Assembly: GCF_003030465.1 (NCBI RefSeq)
Contig: NZ_CP028339.1
Span: 1,364,001-1,428,000 of the forward strand
From: Thauera aromatica K172
GTDB taxonomy: Bacteria > Pseudomonadota > Gammaproteobacteria > Burkholderiales > Rhodocyclaceae
Direction: 5' to 3'
DNA length: 64,000 nt
The notes under the pieces were generated by a model. The model was not told the origin of the DNA. It saw only the letters and a program-made list of their open reading frames with translations, and ran no database searches. Of this stretch, positions 7,589 through 14,969 are shown piece by piece. How positions within the stretch are numbered: the first letter of the stretch is position 1; each line of letters begins with the position of its first letter. The position numbers were made by a program, and so were the translations under genes.

Positions 7589-8248
7589 ATGTTCGTCGAA
7601 AGGATCATGACCCGGGATGTCTTGCACGTCGCCCCGGACGCCACTTTTGCGCAGGTCTCCGAGATCATGCGCCTGAAGAAAGTGCGCCATCTGCCCGTAG
7701 TGGAAGCCGATGGCCGTCTGGTTGGCATCATTTCGCATCGGGACGTGCAGCGCGCGCAGCCGTCCACGATCACGACGCTGGACGTGGGGGAAGTGAAATA
7801 CCTGCTGTCCAAAGTGAGCGCCGCGGACATCATGCACAAGAAGGTGATCACTTGCGCGCCCTCGACCCTGATCGAGGAAGCGGCGCGGCTGATGCGCCCG
7901 AACAAACTCGGCTGCCTGCCGGTGGTGGAAAACGATCGCCTGGTGGGCATCATCACCAGCGTCGACCTGCTCGATTTCTTCCTCGACATCACCGGCTGCT
8001 GGGTGGAAGGGTCGACCCGGATCACGGTGAGCCTGCCCGACCAGACCGGTCAACTGGCCGCCTTGCTGGCGACGGTCAGCGCGCACGGCGGCTACATCGT
8101 ATCGGTGGTGTCGCCGCGCACGCCGCAGAGCGAAGGCAAGCGCATCGCGATGATCCGCTTCGACGCCGATGATGCCGAGCGCGTGATCACGGGCTTGCGC
8201 GAGGCCGGCTACGATCTCAGCGTGGACATCACTGCGAGCGCGAAGTAA
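7589..8248 (+). CDS. CBS-pair plus ACT domain protein (AcuB-like)
   Basis: This 219-residue protein has two CBS domains (about residues 4-56 and 78-132) followed by an ACT domain (about 142-215). Such proteins bind nucleotides and small ligands; AcuB of Bacillus is the named relative. No catalytic or DNA-binding domain is visible, so it probably senses adenylate charge or a ligand and acts on a partner protein. The start at 7589 follows AGGAG at eight bases; the longer frame upstream covers the promoter region. It is divergent from padB, shares the palindrome-rich intergenic region and converges with the kor operon over a strong hairpin. A link to aromatic metabolism is inferred from location only. 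Confidence 0.8.
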   Translation: MFVERIMTRDVLHVAPDATFAQVSEIMRLKKVRHLPVVEADGRLVGIISHRDVQRAQPSTITTLDVGEVKYLLSKVSAADIMHKKVITCAPSTLIEEAARLMRPNKLGCLPVVENDRLVGIITSVDLLDFFLDITGCWVEGSTRITVSLPDQTGQLAALLATVSAHGGYIVSVVSPRTPQSEGKRIAMIRFDADDAERVITGLREAGYDLSVDITASAK

Positions 8249-8351
8249 GCCGAACGGAAAGGTCGGCCCGGGCTTCGGCGCAGGGCCTTCCGCTACCCGG
8301 GCGCCGGCCCGTGAGGGGCGTGCGCAAGGATCGCTCACCGGAAGTGCTGTA

Positions 8352-8395
8352 AACGAACCGAGGGCGGGCCATCAGGGACCCGCCCTCGGTTCGTT
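8352..8395. terminator. bidirectional terminator hairpin between the CBS gene and the kor operon
   Basis: A perfect 17-bp inverted repeat (8352-8368 with 8379-8395) encloses a ten-base loop between two convergent genes. The outer end is A/T-rich on both strands (AAACG and CGTTT), but the U-tract is short. Confidence 0.75.
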
Positions 8396-8446
8396 CACCC
8401 GGGCTGAGCGGTGGTCGCCGCCCGCCCGGGTGGCTGCTGCGCCCGC

Positions 8447-8986
8447 TTACTCCTGCGGCAGCGGGGGGTCGGCGTCCTCGCTCCAGCCTTTCGGGGGCGG
8501 CTGGAAGCGTCCCAGCCAGCCCTGGAGCAGGGTCACGTGCTCACGCTCGGTCTCGCACAGTTCGCGTGCGATCTTGCGCACATCCTCCCGCCCGGCCTGG
8601 TCGGCAAGGCGCTCGTAGAACGCCACACCCTTGCGTTCGGCTTCGAGCGCCATCGCGATGGCGTGGTAGGGATGCATCATGTAATGCAGGCCTTCCGCGC
8701 TCGCCGACGGCGCTTCGGGGCTTTCCGGGGTCTGCCAGGCATATTCCCACGGCGCGATGTGCGGAAGGGTGTGGCCGTCGCTGAGATCATTGACGTTATC
8801 CACGTGCAGCTTCTCGATCTCGGCAAGCTTGCGGAACAGTGCGGCGACTTCCGGATTGTTGTGGGTCTCCATCTGGTCGGCCAGCATTTCGTAGCGTTCG
8901 ACCGCTTCGTTCTCCATCGCCAGGGCGTGGGCGAGGAGCTGCTCCACCGACTGGATGCTGTTGTCCTGCGGCTCGGTAGCGCTCAT
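8447..8986 (-). CDS. rubrerythrin/ferritin-like diiron protein coupled to korB
   Basis: This 179-residue ferritin-like four-helix protein has diiron-type carboxylate and histidine motifs: ENEAVERY near residues 25-32, ExxH at E58-H61, EAERKGVAFYE near 115-126 and ExxH at E147-H150. There is no C-terminal rubredoxin domain. Its ATG overlaps the korB stop in an ATGA junction, so its translation is tied to the 2-oxoglutarate:ferredoxin oxidoreductase. Rubrerythrin-type proteins reduce peroxide or handle iron. Protection or iron supply for the oxygen-sensitive iron-sulfur enzymes of this region is a reasonable inference, but the exact reaction cannot be read from the sequence. Confidence 0.78.
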   Translation of the reverse strand: MSATEPQDNSIQSVEQLLAHALAMENEAVERYEMLADQMETHNNPEVAALFRKLAEIEKLHVDNVNDLSDGHTLPHIAPWEYAWQTPESPEAPSASAEGLHYMMHPYHAIAMALEAERKGVAFYERLADQAGREDVRKIARELCETEREHVTLLQGWLGRFQPPPKGWSEDADPPLPQE

Positions 8987-9822
8987 AGCACGAACTCCTT
9001 CTCGAGATCTGCAACGGAATCGACGCTGGCTTTCAGCGCCGGCTGGAAGGGTTTACGGCTGCCACGATACAGCACACCGATGTTGAACCCGTCGTCGGTC
9101 ATCAGGCGGCGGGCGGCGCGCGCCGGATCGTCGGTCGGATCGACCGCGGCCGGGTGTACGGCGTCCTTCCAGTCGCGCTGCTCGGGGCGGAAGGTGACAC
9201 AGGGGCTGAGCAGCTGGACGAAGGAGAAGCCCGGGTGGCGGATCGCCTCGGTGATCAGCTGGGCGGCGCCGTTGGGGTCGCCGGAGAAGCCGCGGGCGAT
9301 GAAGTTGGCGCCGGCGGCGAGCGCGATCACCAGCGGGTGGAAGGGGTTGATGCCGGTGCCCTGGGGGGTGAGCTTGCTCTTTTCCCAGTCCGGCGCGGTG
9401 GTCGGCGAGGCCTGGCCCTTCGTCATGCCGTAGACTTCGTTGTCCATGACGATGTAGGTCATGTCGACGTTGCGCCGGCAGGCGTGCATGAAGTGGTTGC
9501 CGCCGATCGAGAAGCCGTCGCCGTCACCGCCCGAGGCGATCACGGTGAGTTCGGGGCGGGAGACCTTGATCCCGGTGGCGATCGGCAGTGCGCGCCCGTG
9601 CACGCCGTGGAAGCCGAACACGTTGGTGTAGGCGGGCAGGCGCGAGGAGCAGCCGATGCCGGAGACGAGGGCGACGTTTTCGGGCGGGATCGACAGCTCG
9701 GCCAGGGCCTTGGTGAGCGCGCCGAGCACCGAGTAGTCGCCGCAGCCGGGACACCAGACGGGTTTGACTTCGGACTTGTAGTCGCGCGCGGAGTAGCTCG
9801 GGCAAGTGGATGTGGCGTCCAT
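8983..9822 (-). CDS. korB: 2-oxoglutarate:ferredoxin oxidoreductase, beta subunit
   Basis: This 279-residue TPP-binding beta subunit of the 2-oxoacid:ferredoxin oxidoreductase family carries CPGCG (C24 and C27), the TPP/magnesium motif GGDGDGFSIGGN near residues 98-109 and the following MDNEVYGMTKGQ stretch. With KorA it converts 2-oxoglutarate and CoA to succinyl-CoA, CO2 and reduced ferredoxin. In Thauera aromatica this enzyme is the electron source for benzoyl-CoA reductase (Doerner and Boll). It starts two bases after the korA stop and overlaps the diiron-protein gene at its end. Substrate specificity is taken from the neighbouring bcr genes. Confidence 0.9.
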   Translation of the reverse strand: MDATSTCPSYSARDYKSEVKPVWCPGCGDYSVLGALTKALAELSIPPENVALVSGIGCSSRLPAYTNVFGFHGVHGRALPIATGIKVSRPELTVIASGGDGDGFSIGGNHFMHACRRNVDMTYIVMDNEVYGMTKGQASPTTAPDWEKSKLTPQGTGINPFHPLVIALAAGANFIARGFSGDPNGAAQLITEAIRHPGFSFVQLLSPCVTFRPEQRDWKDAVHPAAVDPTDDPARAARRLMTDDGFNIGVLYRGSRKPFQPALKASVDSVADLEKEFVL

Positions 9823-9824
9823 GG

Positions 9825-11555
9825 TCAGCTCCAGTCGGCCAGTTGGCGGAAGATTTCGTCGGGTCGGATGGGCAGCGGACCGGGACGATGGAAGGCGCGC
9901 ACGCTGCCGGGAAGGTCGTAGTGGGCGCGCAGGTAGCGGTGGAACTGGGCGCCGTGGCTCTGTTCGACGACGAGCACGCGCGAGACGCCCTCGAGGGCGG
10001 TGGCGAGCTGCTCGGGGCGCACCGGCGACAGCAGGCGGATCGACACCATGCGGCCCTTCTTGCCGGCGGCGCGCCAGCGCTCGAGCGCTTCCTGCACCGG
10101 TCCGGTGGTCGAGCCCCAGGTGATGACGGCGATGTCGCCCTCGCCCTTGCCGTCGATGTCGGCCCAGTAGGCGCCGTAATCGTGGGCGGTGAGCTTGCGC
10201 AGGCGCTTGTCGAGCTGGGTGCTGTGGTCCGAGGCCTGGCTCGAGGGGGTGCCGACTTCGGTGTGCTCGAGGCCGTCGGCGGTGTACTGGTAGCCCTTCA
10301 TGCCGGGCACGGCCATCGGCGAGACACCCGACTCGGTGTTGCGGTAGCGGCGGTAGCGTTCGTCGCCCAGCTCACCTGCGGGGCGCAGGCGGTTGGCGCG
10401 CAGCCCGGGGTCGGCAGGCGGGGCGATGGTGGCGCGGCTCTGGCCCAGCGACTGGTCCGAGAGCACGATCGCGGCGGTCTGCAGGGTGTCGGCCAGATGC
10501 ACCGCCCACTGCGTGGAGAAGGCGCAGTCGGCGAGCGAGTTGGGCGCTACCACCAGGTGCGGGGCGTCGCCGTGCATGCCGTAGAGGGCGATGTTGAGGT
10601 CGCTCTGCTCGGACTTCACCGGGATGCCGGTGGACGGGCCGCCGCGCATCACGTTGACGATCGTGATCGGGGTTTCGGAGGCGACCGCGAGGCCGATCGA
10701 TTCGGTCATCAGCGCCAGGCCGGGGCCGGAGGTGGCGGTCAGCGAAGTGGTGCCGCCGTAGGAGGCGCCGATGATCTGGTTGACCGAGGCGAGCTCGTCT
10801 TCGGCCTGCACCAGCGCGCCGCCGAGCTTGGCGAGGTTGGGCGCGAGCCATTCGAGCACTTCGGTGCCCGGGGTGATCGGGTAGGCGGCGACAAAGCGCA
10901 CGCCGCCGCGCACCGCGCCGAGGCCGGCGGCTTCGTTGCCGGTGATGCTCCACAGGCGCTGGCGCTCGCCGCCGGCGGCCGCGGCGAGCTTCTTGCTCGG
11001 CGGCAGCGAGGCGGCAAAGGCCATGCCCGCGCGCACCGAGGCTTCGCTGGCGGCGAGCGCGGCAGGGCCTTTCTTCGCCAGCGAGTCCTTGATCACCTTG
11101 AGTACCGCGTCTTCGGGCAGGCCGACCAGGGCGGCGACGGTGCCGAGCGCAATCATGTTCGGGCGCCCGCCGTCGATTTCCTTGGCGATCTTTTTGAACG
11201 GGATGTCGCCGCGGCGCGTGCCCTTGGCCAGGATCTGCTCGGGGAATTCGCCGCCGTCCGGGTCGCCCAGCACCAGGCCGTCGGCGGTCATCGGCACCTC
11301 GGCGGCGAAGCGGCCGACGTTCTGCCAGTCGATCGCCACCAGCATGTCGAAGTGGTCGTCGTGCGACTGCACCGGCGTGGTCGACAGGCGCAGCATCGCC
11401 GCCGCCTCGCCACCGCGGATTTGCGCTCCTGACGAGCGCGTCATGTAGGCATACCAGCCGGCGTGGCCGGCGGCATCGAGCAGCATGCTGCCTGCCGTCA
11501 TCACCCCGGCTCCGCCGCTGCCGGCGAAGGTTATCGAAACCGATCGGGCTGTCAT
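9825..11555 (-). CDS. korA: 2-oxoglutarate:ferredoxin oxidoreductase, fused gamma-alpha subunit
   Basis: This 576-residue protein fuses a gamma domain (about 1-190, with the glycine-rich AGSGGAGVMTAG motif at 11-22) to an alpha domain (about 205-576, with YPITPGTE at 225-232 and SGPGLALMTE downstream). This is the usual layout of bacterial two-subunit 2-oxoglutarate:ferredoxin oxidoreductases. It supplies low-potential electrons to the ferredoxin used by benzoyl-CoA reductase while also running the modified TCA cycle. The start follows GGAG at 11566-11569. The gene is divergent from had across 383 bases that contain the shared inverted repeats and a separate palindrome. No separate ferredoxin-like or flavoprotein subunit gene is present in the operon, so free ferredoxin is the likely acceptor. 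Confidence 0.92.
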   Translation of the reverse strand: MTARSVSITFAGSGGAGVMTAGSMLLDAAGHAGWYAYMTRSSGAQIRGGEAAAMLRLSTTPVQSHDDHFDMLVAIDWQNVGRFAAEVPMTADGLVLGDPDGGEFPEQILAKGTRRGDIPFKKIAKEIDGGRPNMIALGTVAALVGLPEDAVLKVIKDSLAKKGPAALAASEASVRAGMAFAASLPPSKKLAAAAGGERQRLWSITGNEAAGLGAVRGGVRFVAAYPITPGTEVLEWLAPNLAKLGGALVQAEDELASVNQIIGASYGGTTSLTATSGPGLALMTESIGLAVASETPITIVNVMRGGPSTGIPVKSEQSDLNIALYGMHGDAPHLVVAPNSLADCAFSTQWAVHLADTLQTAAIVLSDQSLGQSRATIAPPADPGLRANRLRPAGELGDERYRRYRNTESGVSPMAVPGMKGYQYTADGLEHTEVGTPSSQASDHSTQLDKRLRKLTAHDYGAYWADIDGKGEGDIAVITWGSTTGPVQEALERWRAAGKKGRMVSIRLLSPVRPEQLATALEGVSRVLVVEQSHGAQFHRYLRAHYDLPGSVRAFHRPGPLPIRPDEIFRQLADWS

Positions 11556-11621
11556 CCTGATTCTCCAAGTTCAACTGCAGGCCGCTGAGGCCGGTTCGGG
11601 ATCACCTCGGGTGCGCACGAG

Positions 11622-11635
11622 CCATATCGATATGG
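11622..11635. promoter_or_regulatory. perfect 14-bp palindrome upstream of korA
   Basis: CCATATCGATATGG lies 67-80 bases upstream of the korA start on the minus strand, in an otherwise GC-rich region. It could be an operator or part of the korA promoter. The protein that would bind it is not known. Confidence 0.45.
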
Positions 11636-11763
11636 ATACGCCTATGCGCGGCGAGTGCGGTGCGGCTGCGCCCTTGCCGTTGGGTGACCGATGTTTCCGA
11701 GGGTTTCCGGGGCCGAGGCGCCCGGGGCGATGCTGCATCCCTCTGGACGCTTCAAAGTTTACG

Positions 11764-11797
11764 TTGACGCAAACGTCAATCCGTTGACTTAGGTCAA
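11764..11797. promoter_or_regulatory. paired inverted repeats in the korA-had intergenic region
   Basis: TTGACGCAAACGTCAA (11764-11779) and TTGACTTAGGTCAA (11784-11797) are both perfect inverted repeats with four-base spacers. They match the two sites at 7365-7403 in half-site and spacing. They sit between the divergent korA and had genes and could control either direction. Confidence 0.7.
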
Positions 11798-11879
11798 CTG
11801 GAGGTCCGGGGGGCTCGTTTAAGGTTCGTCCATCACGACATGCAGTCTCCGCTTTTAAACGGTGATGTGTCAGAATAGT

Positions 11880-11895
11880 GTGACGTTAACGTCAA
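11880..11895. promoter_or_regulatory. third TGACG-N4-CGTCA operator just upstream of had
   Basis: GTGACGTTAACGTCAA is the same type of inverted repeat as 7388-7403 and differs from it only in the central bases. It begins 59 bases before the had start, just after CAGAATAGTG (11871), a possible -10 element. If that -10 is real, the site covers the transcription start, a position typical of repression. Confidence 0.65.
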
Positions 11896-11938
11896 CGTCA
11901 TGGCGGCGAAGAGTTCAGTCAGTTCATGGAGGAGTGAG

Positions 11939-13006
11939 ATGAGCAGCAATCCGCATCGTTGGATGATGACCTCGCCCGGCGCGCCGATGGTTCGCGCCGA
12001 GTTCGAGATCGGTGAGCTTTCTGCCGACCAGGTCGTCGTGGCCGTGGCGGGCTGTGGAGTCTGCCACACCGATCTCGGCTATTACTACGACAGCGTGCGC
12101 ACGAATCATGCGCTGCCTCTGGCGCTTGGTCACGAGATCAGCGGGCGGGTGGTGCAGGCCGGCGCCAATGCGGCGCAGTGGCTGGGCCGTGCCGTGATCG
12201 TGCCGGCGGTGATGCCTTGCGGTACCTGTGAGCTGTGTACGTCCGGCCATGGCACGATCTGCCGTGACCAGGTGATGCCGGGCAACGACATCCAGGGCGG
12301 CTTCGCTTCCCATGTGGTGGTGCCGGCGCGTGGTCTGTGCCCGGTCGACGAGGCGCGGCTTGCTGCCGCCGGTCTGCAGCTGGCCGACGTCTCGGTGGTT
12401 GCCGATGCGGTCACCACGCCCTATCAGGCGGTGCTGCAGGCCGGCGTCGAGCCGGGCGATGTGGCGGTGGTGATCGGCGTCGGCGGCGTCGGCGGCTACG
12501 CCGTGCAGATCGCCAATGCCTTTGGCGCCAGCGTGGTAGCGATCGACGTCGATCCTGCTAAGCTGGAGATGATGTCCAAGCATGGCGCGGCACTCACGCT
12601 CAACGCACGTGAGATCTCCGGGCGCGATCTGAAGAAGGCGATCGAGGCGCATGCCAAGGCCAACGGCCTGCGTCTGACGCGCTGGAAGATTTTCGAGTGT
12701 TCGGGCACCGGTGCGGGGCAGACCAGCGCCTATGGCCTGCTCACTCATGGCGCGACGCTGGCGGTGGTCGGTTTCACGATGGACAAGGTCGAGGTTCGCC
12801 TTTCCAACCTGATGGCCTTCCATGCCCGCGCATTGGGCAACTGGGGCTGCCTGCCCGAGTACTACCCGGCGGCACTCGACCTGGTGCTCGACAAGAAGAT
12901 CGATCTCGCCAGCTTCATCGAGCGCCATCCGCTCGACCAGATCGGCGAGGTGTTTGCCGCTGCGCATGCCCACAAGCTGACCCGCCGCGCCATCCTCACG
13001 CCCTGA
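11939..13006 (+). CDS. had: 6-hydroxycyclohex-1-ene-1-carbonyl-CoA dehydrogenase
   Basis: This 355-residue zinc-dependent medium-chain alcohol dehydrogenase has catalytic-zinc residues in GCGVCHTD (C39) and GHE (H65), structural-zinc cysteines at 94, 97, 100 and 108, and an NAD-binding GVGGVGG at 180-186. In the Thauera-type benzoyl-CoA pathway it oxidises the 6-hydroxy intermediate made by Dch to 6-oxocyclohex-1-ene-1-carbonyl-CoA with NAD+. The start at 11939 follows GGAGGAG; an in-frame ATG at 11900 overlaps the operator and lacks a ribosome site. It is the first gene of the bcr operon and is followed by oah after 51 bases. Confidence 0.95.
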
Positions 13007-13057
13007 ACGGCATCCCTTTTAAGCACGCAACGAAAAAAGACACAGGAGTTCGATGAC

Positions 13058-14191
13058 ATGAATCCGACTACGCAAAAACTGGTCGAGCAGAACGCTCCGG
13101 CGCAATTGGTCGACCACAACCTGGTGCCCGAAACCGTTTGTCCGGGCGTGCTCTACGAGAAGCGTCCGGCGCGCAACCTGAAGGGCGAAGTGGTGCCGGG
13201 GCTGTACAACGTCTGGATCTCGCTCGACAACCCGAAGCAGTACAACTCCTACACCACCGATATGGTGAAGGGCCTGATTCTCGCCTTCCGCGCCGCCTCC
13301 TGCGCGCGCGATGTCGCCTCGGTGGTGTTTACCGCGGTCGGCGACAAGGCCTTCTGCACCGGCGGCAACACCAAGGAATACGCCGAGTACTACGCCGGCA
13401 ACCCGCAGGAATACCGCCAGTACATGCGCCTGTTCAACGACATGGTGTCGGCGATCCTCGGTTGCGACAAGCCGGTGATCTGTCGTGTCAACGGCATGCG
13501 CATCGGTGGCGGTCAGGAGATCGGTATGGCGGCCGACTTCACCGTGGCCCAGGATCTGGCCAACTTCGGCCAGGCCGGCCCGAAGCACGGTTCGGCGGCG
13601 ATCGGCGGTGCGACCGACTTCCTCCCGCTGATGATCGGCTGTGAGCAGGCGATGGTGTCGGGCACGCTGTGCGAGCCGTTCTCGGCACACAAGGCCAACC
13701 GCCTCGGCATCTGCATGCAGATCGTTCCGGCGCTCAAGGTCGACGGCAAGTTCATCGCCAACCCGCTGGTGGTCACTGACCGCTACCTCGACGAGTTCGG
13801 CCGCATCATCCACGGCGAATTCAAGACCGGCGACGAACTCGCGGCCGGCAAGGAACTGATGAAGCGCGGCGAGATCGATCTGTCGCTGCTCGACGAAGCG
13901 GTCGAGAAGCTGTGCGCGAAGCTGATCTCCACCTTCCCCGAGTGCCTGACCAAGAGCTTCGAGGAGCTGCGCAAGCCCAAGCTCGACGCCTGGAACCGCA
14001 ACAAGGAAAACAGCCGCGCCTGGCTCGCGCTGAACATGATGAACGAAGCGCGCACCGGCTTCCGCGCCTTCAACGAAGGCAACAAGGAAACCGGCCGCGA
14101 GATCGAATTCACCGATCTGCGACAGGCGCTGGCCAAGGGCATGCCCTGGACCCCCGAGCTGATCGAAAGCCTGATGCCGGGTGCCAAGTGA
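13058..14191 (+). CDS. oah: 6-oxocyclohex-1-ene-1-carbonyl-CoA hydrolase
   Basis: This 377-residue crotonase-superfamily protein is longer than ordinary enoyl-CoA hydratases, as expected for the ring-opening hydrolases of this pathway. Oxyanion-hole elements are visible at FCTGGNTKEYAEYY (residues 99-112) and NGMRIGGGQEIGMAAD (145-160). It adds water to 6-oxocyclohex-1-ene-1-carbonyl-CoA and cleaves the ring, giving 3-hydroxypimelyl-CoA. An AGGAG lies upstream of the ATG. It sits between had and dch and its stop overlaps the dch start (TGATG). The order had-oah-dch-bcr matches the Thauera aromatica gene set. Confidence 0.95.
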   Translation: MNPTTQKLVEQNAPAQLVDHNLVPETVCPGVLYEKRPARNLKGEVVPGLYNVWISLDNPKQYNSYTTDMVKGLILAFRAASCARDVASVVFTAVGDKAFCTGGNTKEYAEYYAGNPQEYRQYMRLFNDMVSAILGCDKPVICRVNGMRIGGGQEIGMAADFTVAQDLANFGQAGPKHGSAAIGGATDFLPLMIGCEQAMVSGTLCEPFSAHKANRLGICMQIVPALKVDGKFIANPLVVTDRYLDEFGRIIHGEFKTGDELAAGKELMKRGEIDLSLLDEAVEKLCAKLISTFPECLTKSFEELRKPKLDAWNRNKENSRAWLALNMMNEARTGFRAFNEGNKETGREIEFTDLRQALAKGMPWTPELIESLMPGAK

Positions 14192-14967
14192 TGAGCGAGG
14201 CCAGCTCCCCGCTGAAGGTCTGGCTGGAGCGCGACGGCAGCCTGCTGCGTCTGCGCCTGGCCCGGCCCAAGGCCAACATCGTCGATGCCGCGATGATCGC
14301 TGCGATGCGTCAGGCGCTGGGCGAGCACCTCCAGGCTCCGGCGCTGCGCGCGGTGCTGCTCGATGCCGAAGGTCCGCATTTCAGCTTCGGCGCCAGCGTC
14401 GATGAGCACATGCCGGACCAGTGCGCGCAGATGCTGAAAAGCCTGCACGGGCTGGTGCGCGAGATGCTCGACAGCCCGGTGCCGATCCTGGTCGCGCTGC
14501 GCGGCCAGTGCCTGGGTGGCGGCCTGGAAGTGGCGGCGGCGGGCAACCTGCTGTTCGCCGCGCCGGATGCCAAGTTCGGCCAGCCCGAGATCCGTCTCGG
14601 CGTGTTCGCGCCCGCTGCATCCTGCCTGCTGCCGCCGCGCGTCGGCCAGGCCTGCGCCGAAGACCTGCTGTGGTCGGGGCGCAGCATCGACGGTGCCGAA
14701 GGGCACCGGATCGGCCTCATCGACGTCCTCGCCGAGGACCCGGAGGCCGCGGCGCTGCGGTGGTTCGACGAACACATTGCACGCTTGAGCGCGAGCTCGC
14801 TGCGTTTTGCGGTCCGTGCCGCACGCTGCGACAGCGTGCCGCGCATCAAGCAAAAACTCGATACCGTGGAGGCCCTCTACCTTGAGGAACTGATGGCCAG
14901 CCACGATGCGGTGGAAGGGCTGAAAGCCTTTCTTGAGAAGCGTTCTGCAAACTGGGAGAACCGTTGA
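14191..14967 (+). CDS. dch: cyclohexa-1,5-diene-1-carbonyl-CoA hydratase
   Basis: This 258-residue crotonase-family hydratase has a CoA/oxyanion motif FSFGASVDEH (residues 64-73), a second oxyanion segment CLGGGLE (107-113) and the PEIRLGVF stretch that follows in hydratases. It adds water to the conjugated diene formed by benzoyl-CoA reductase, giving 6-hydroxycyclohex-1-ene-1-carbonyl-CoA. Its start overlaps the oah stop and bcrC begins two bases after its own stop, so it is part of a tightly packed operon. Specificity is assigned from context, which is strong here. Confidence 0.94.
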   Translation: MSEASSPLKVWLERDGSLLRLRLARPKANIVDAAMIAAMRQALGEHLQAPALRAVLLDAEGPHFSFGASVDEHMPDQCAQMLKSLHGLVREMLDSPVPILVALRGQCLGGGLEVAAAGNLLFAAPDAKFGQPEIRLGVFAPAASCLLPPRVGQACAEDLLWSGRSIDGAEGHRIGLIDVLAEDPEAAALRWFDEHIARLSASSLRFAVRAARCDSVPRIKQKLDTVEALYLEELMASHDAVEGLKAFLEKRSANWENR

Positions 14968-14969
14968 CC

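Noticed and set aside
9810-11432. A 540-codon open frame antisense to korA
   Set aside because: The composition is that of an antisense frame, with repeated Gly/Ala/Arg/His, while korA on the other strand has intact family motifs.
11871-11876. CAGAAT as a firm -10 box for had
   Set aside because: No good -35 lies at the right distance, so no promoter feature was recorded; it is only mentioned with the operator at 11880.
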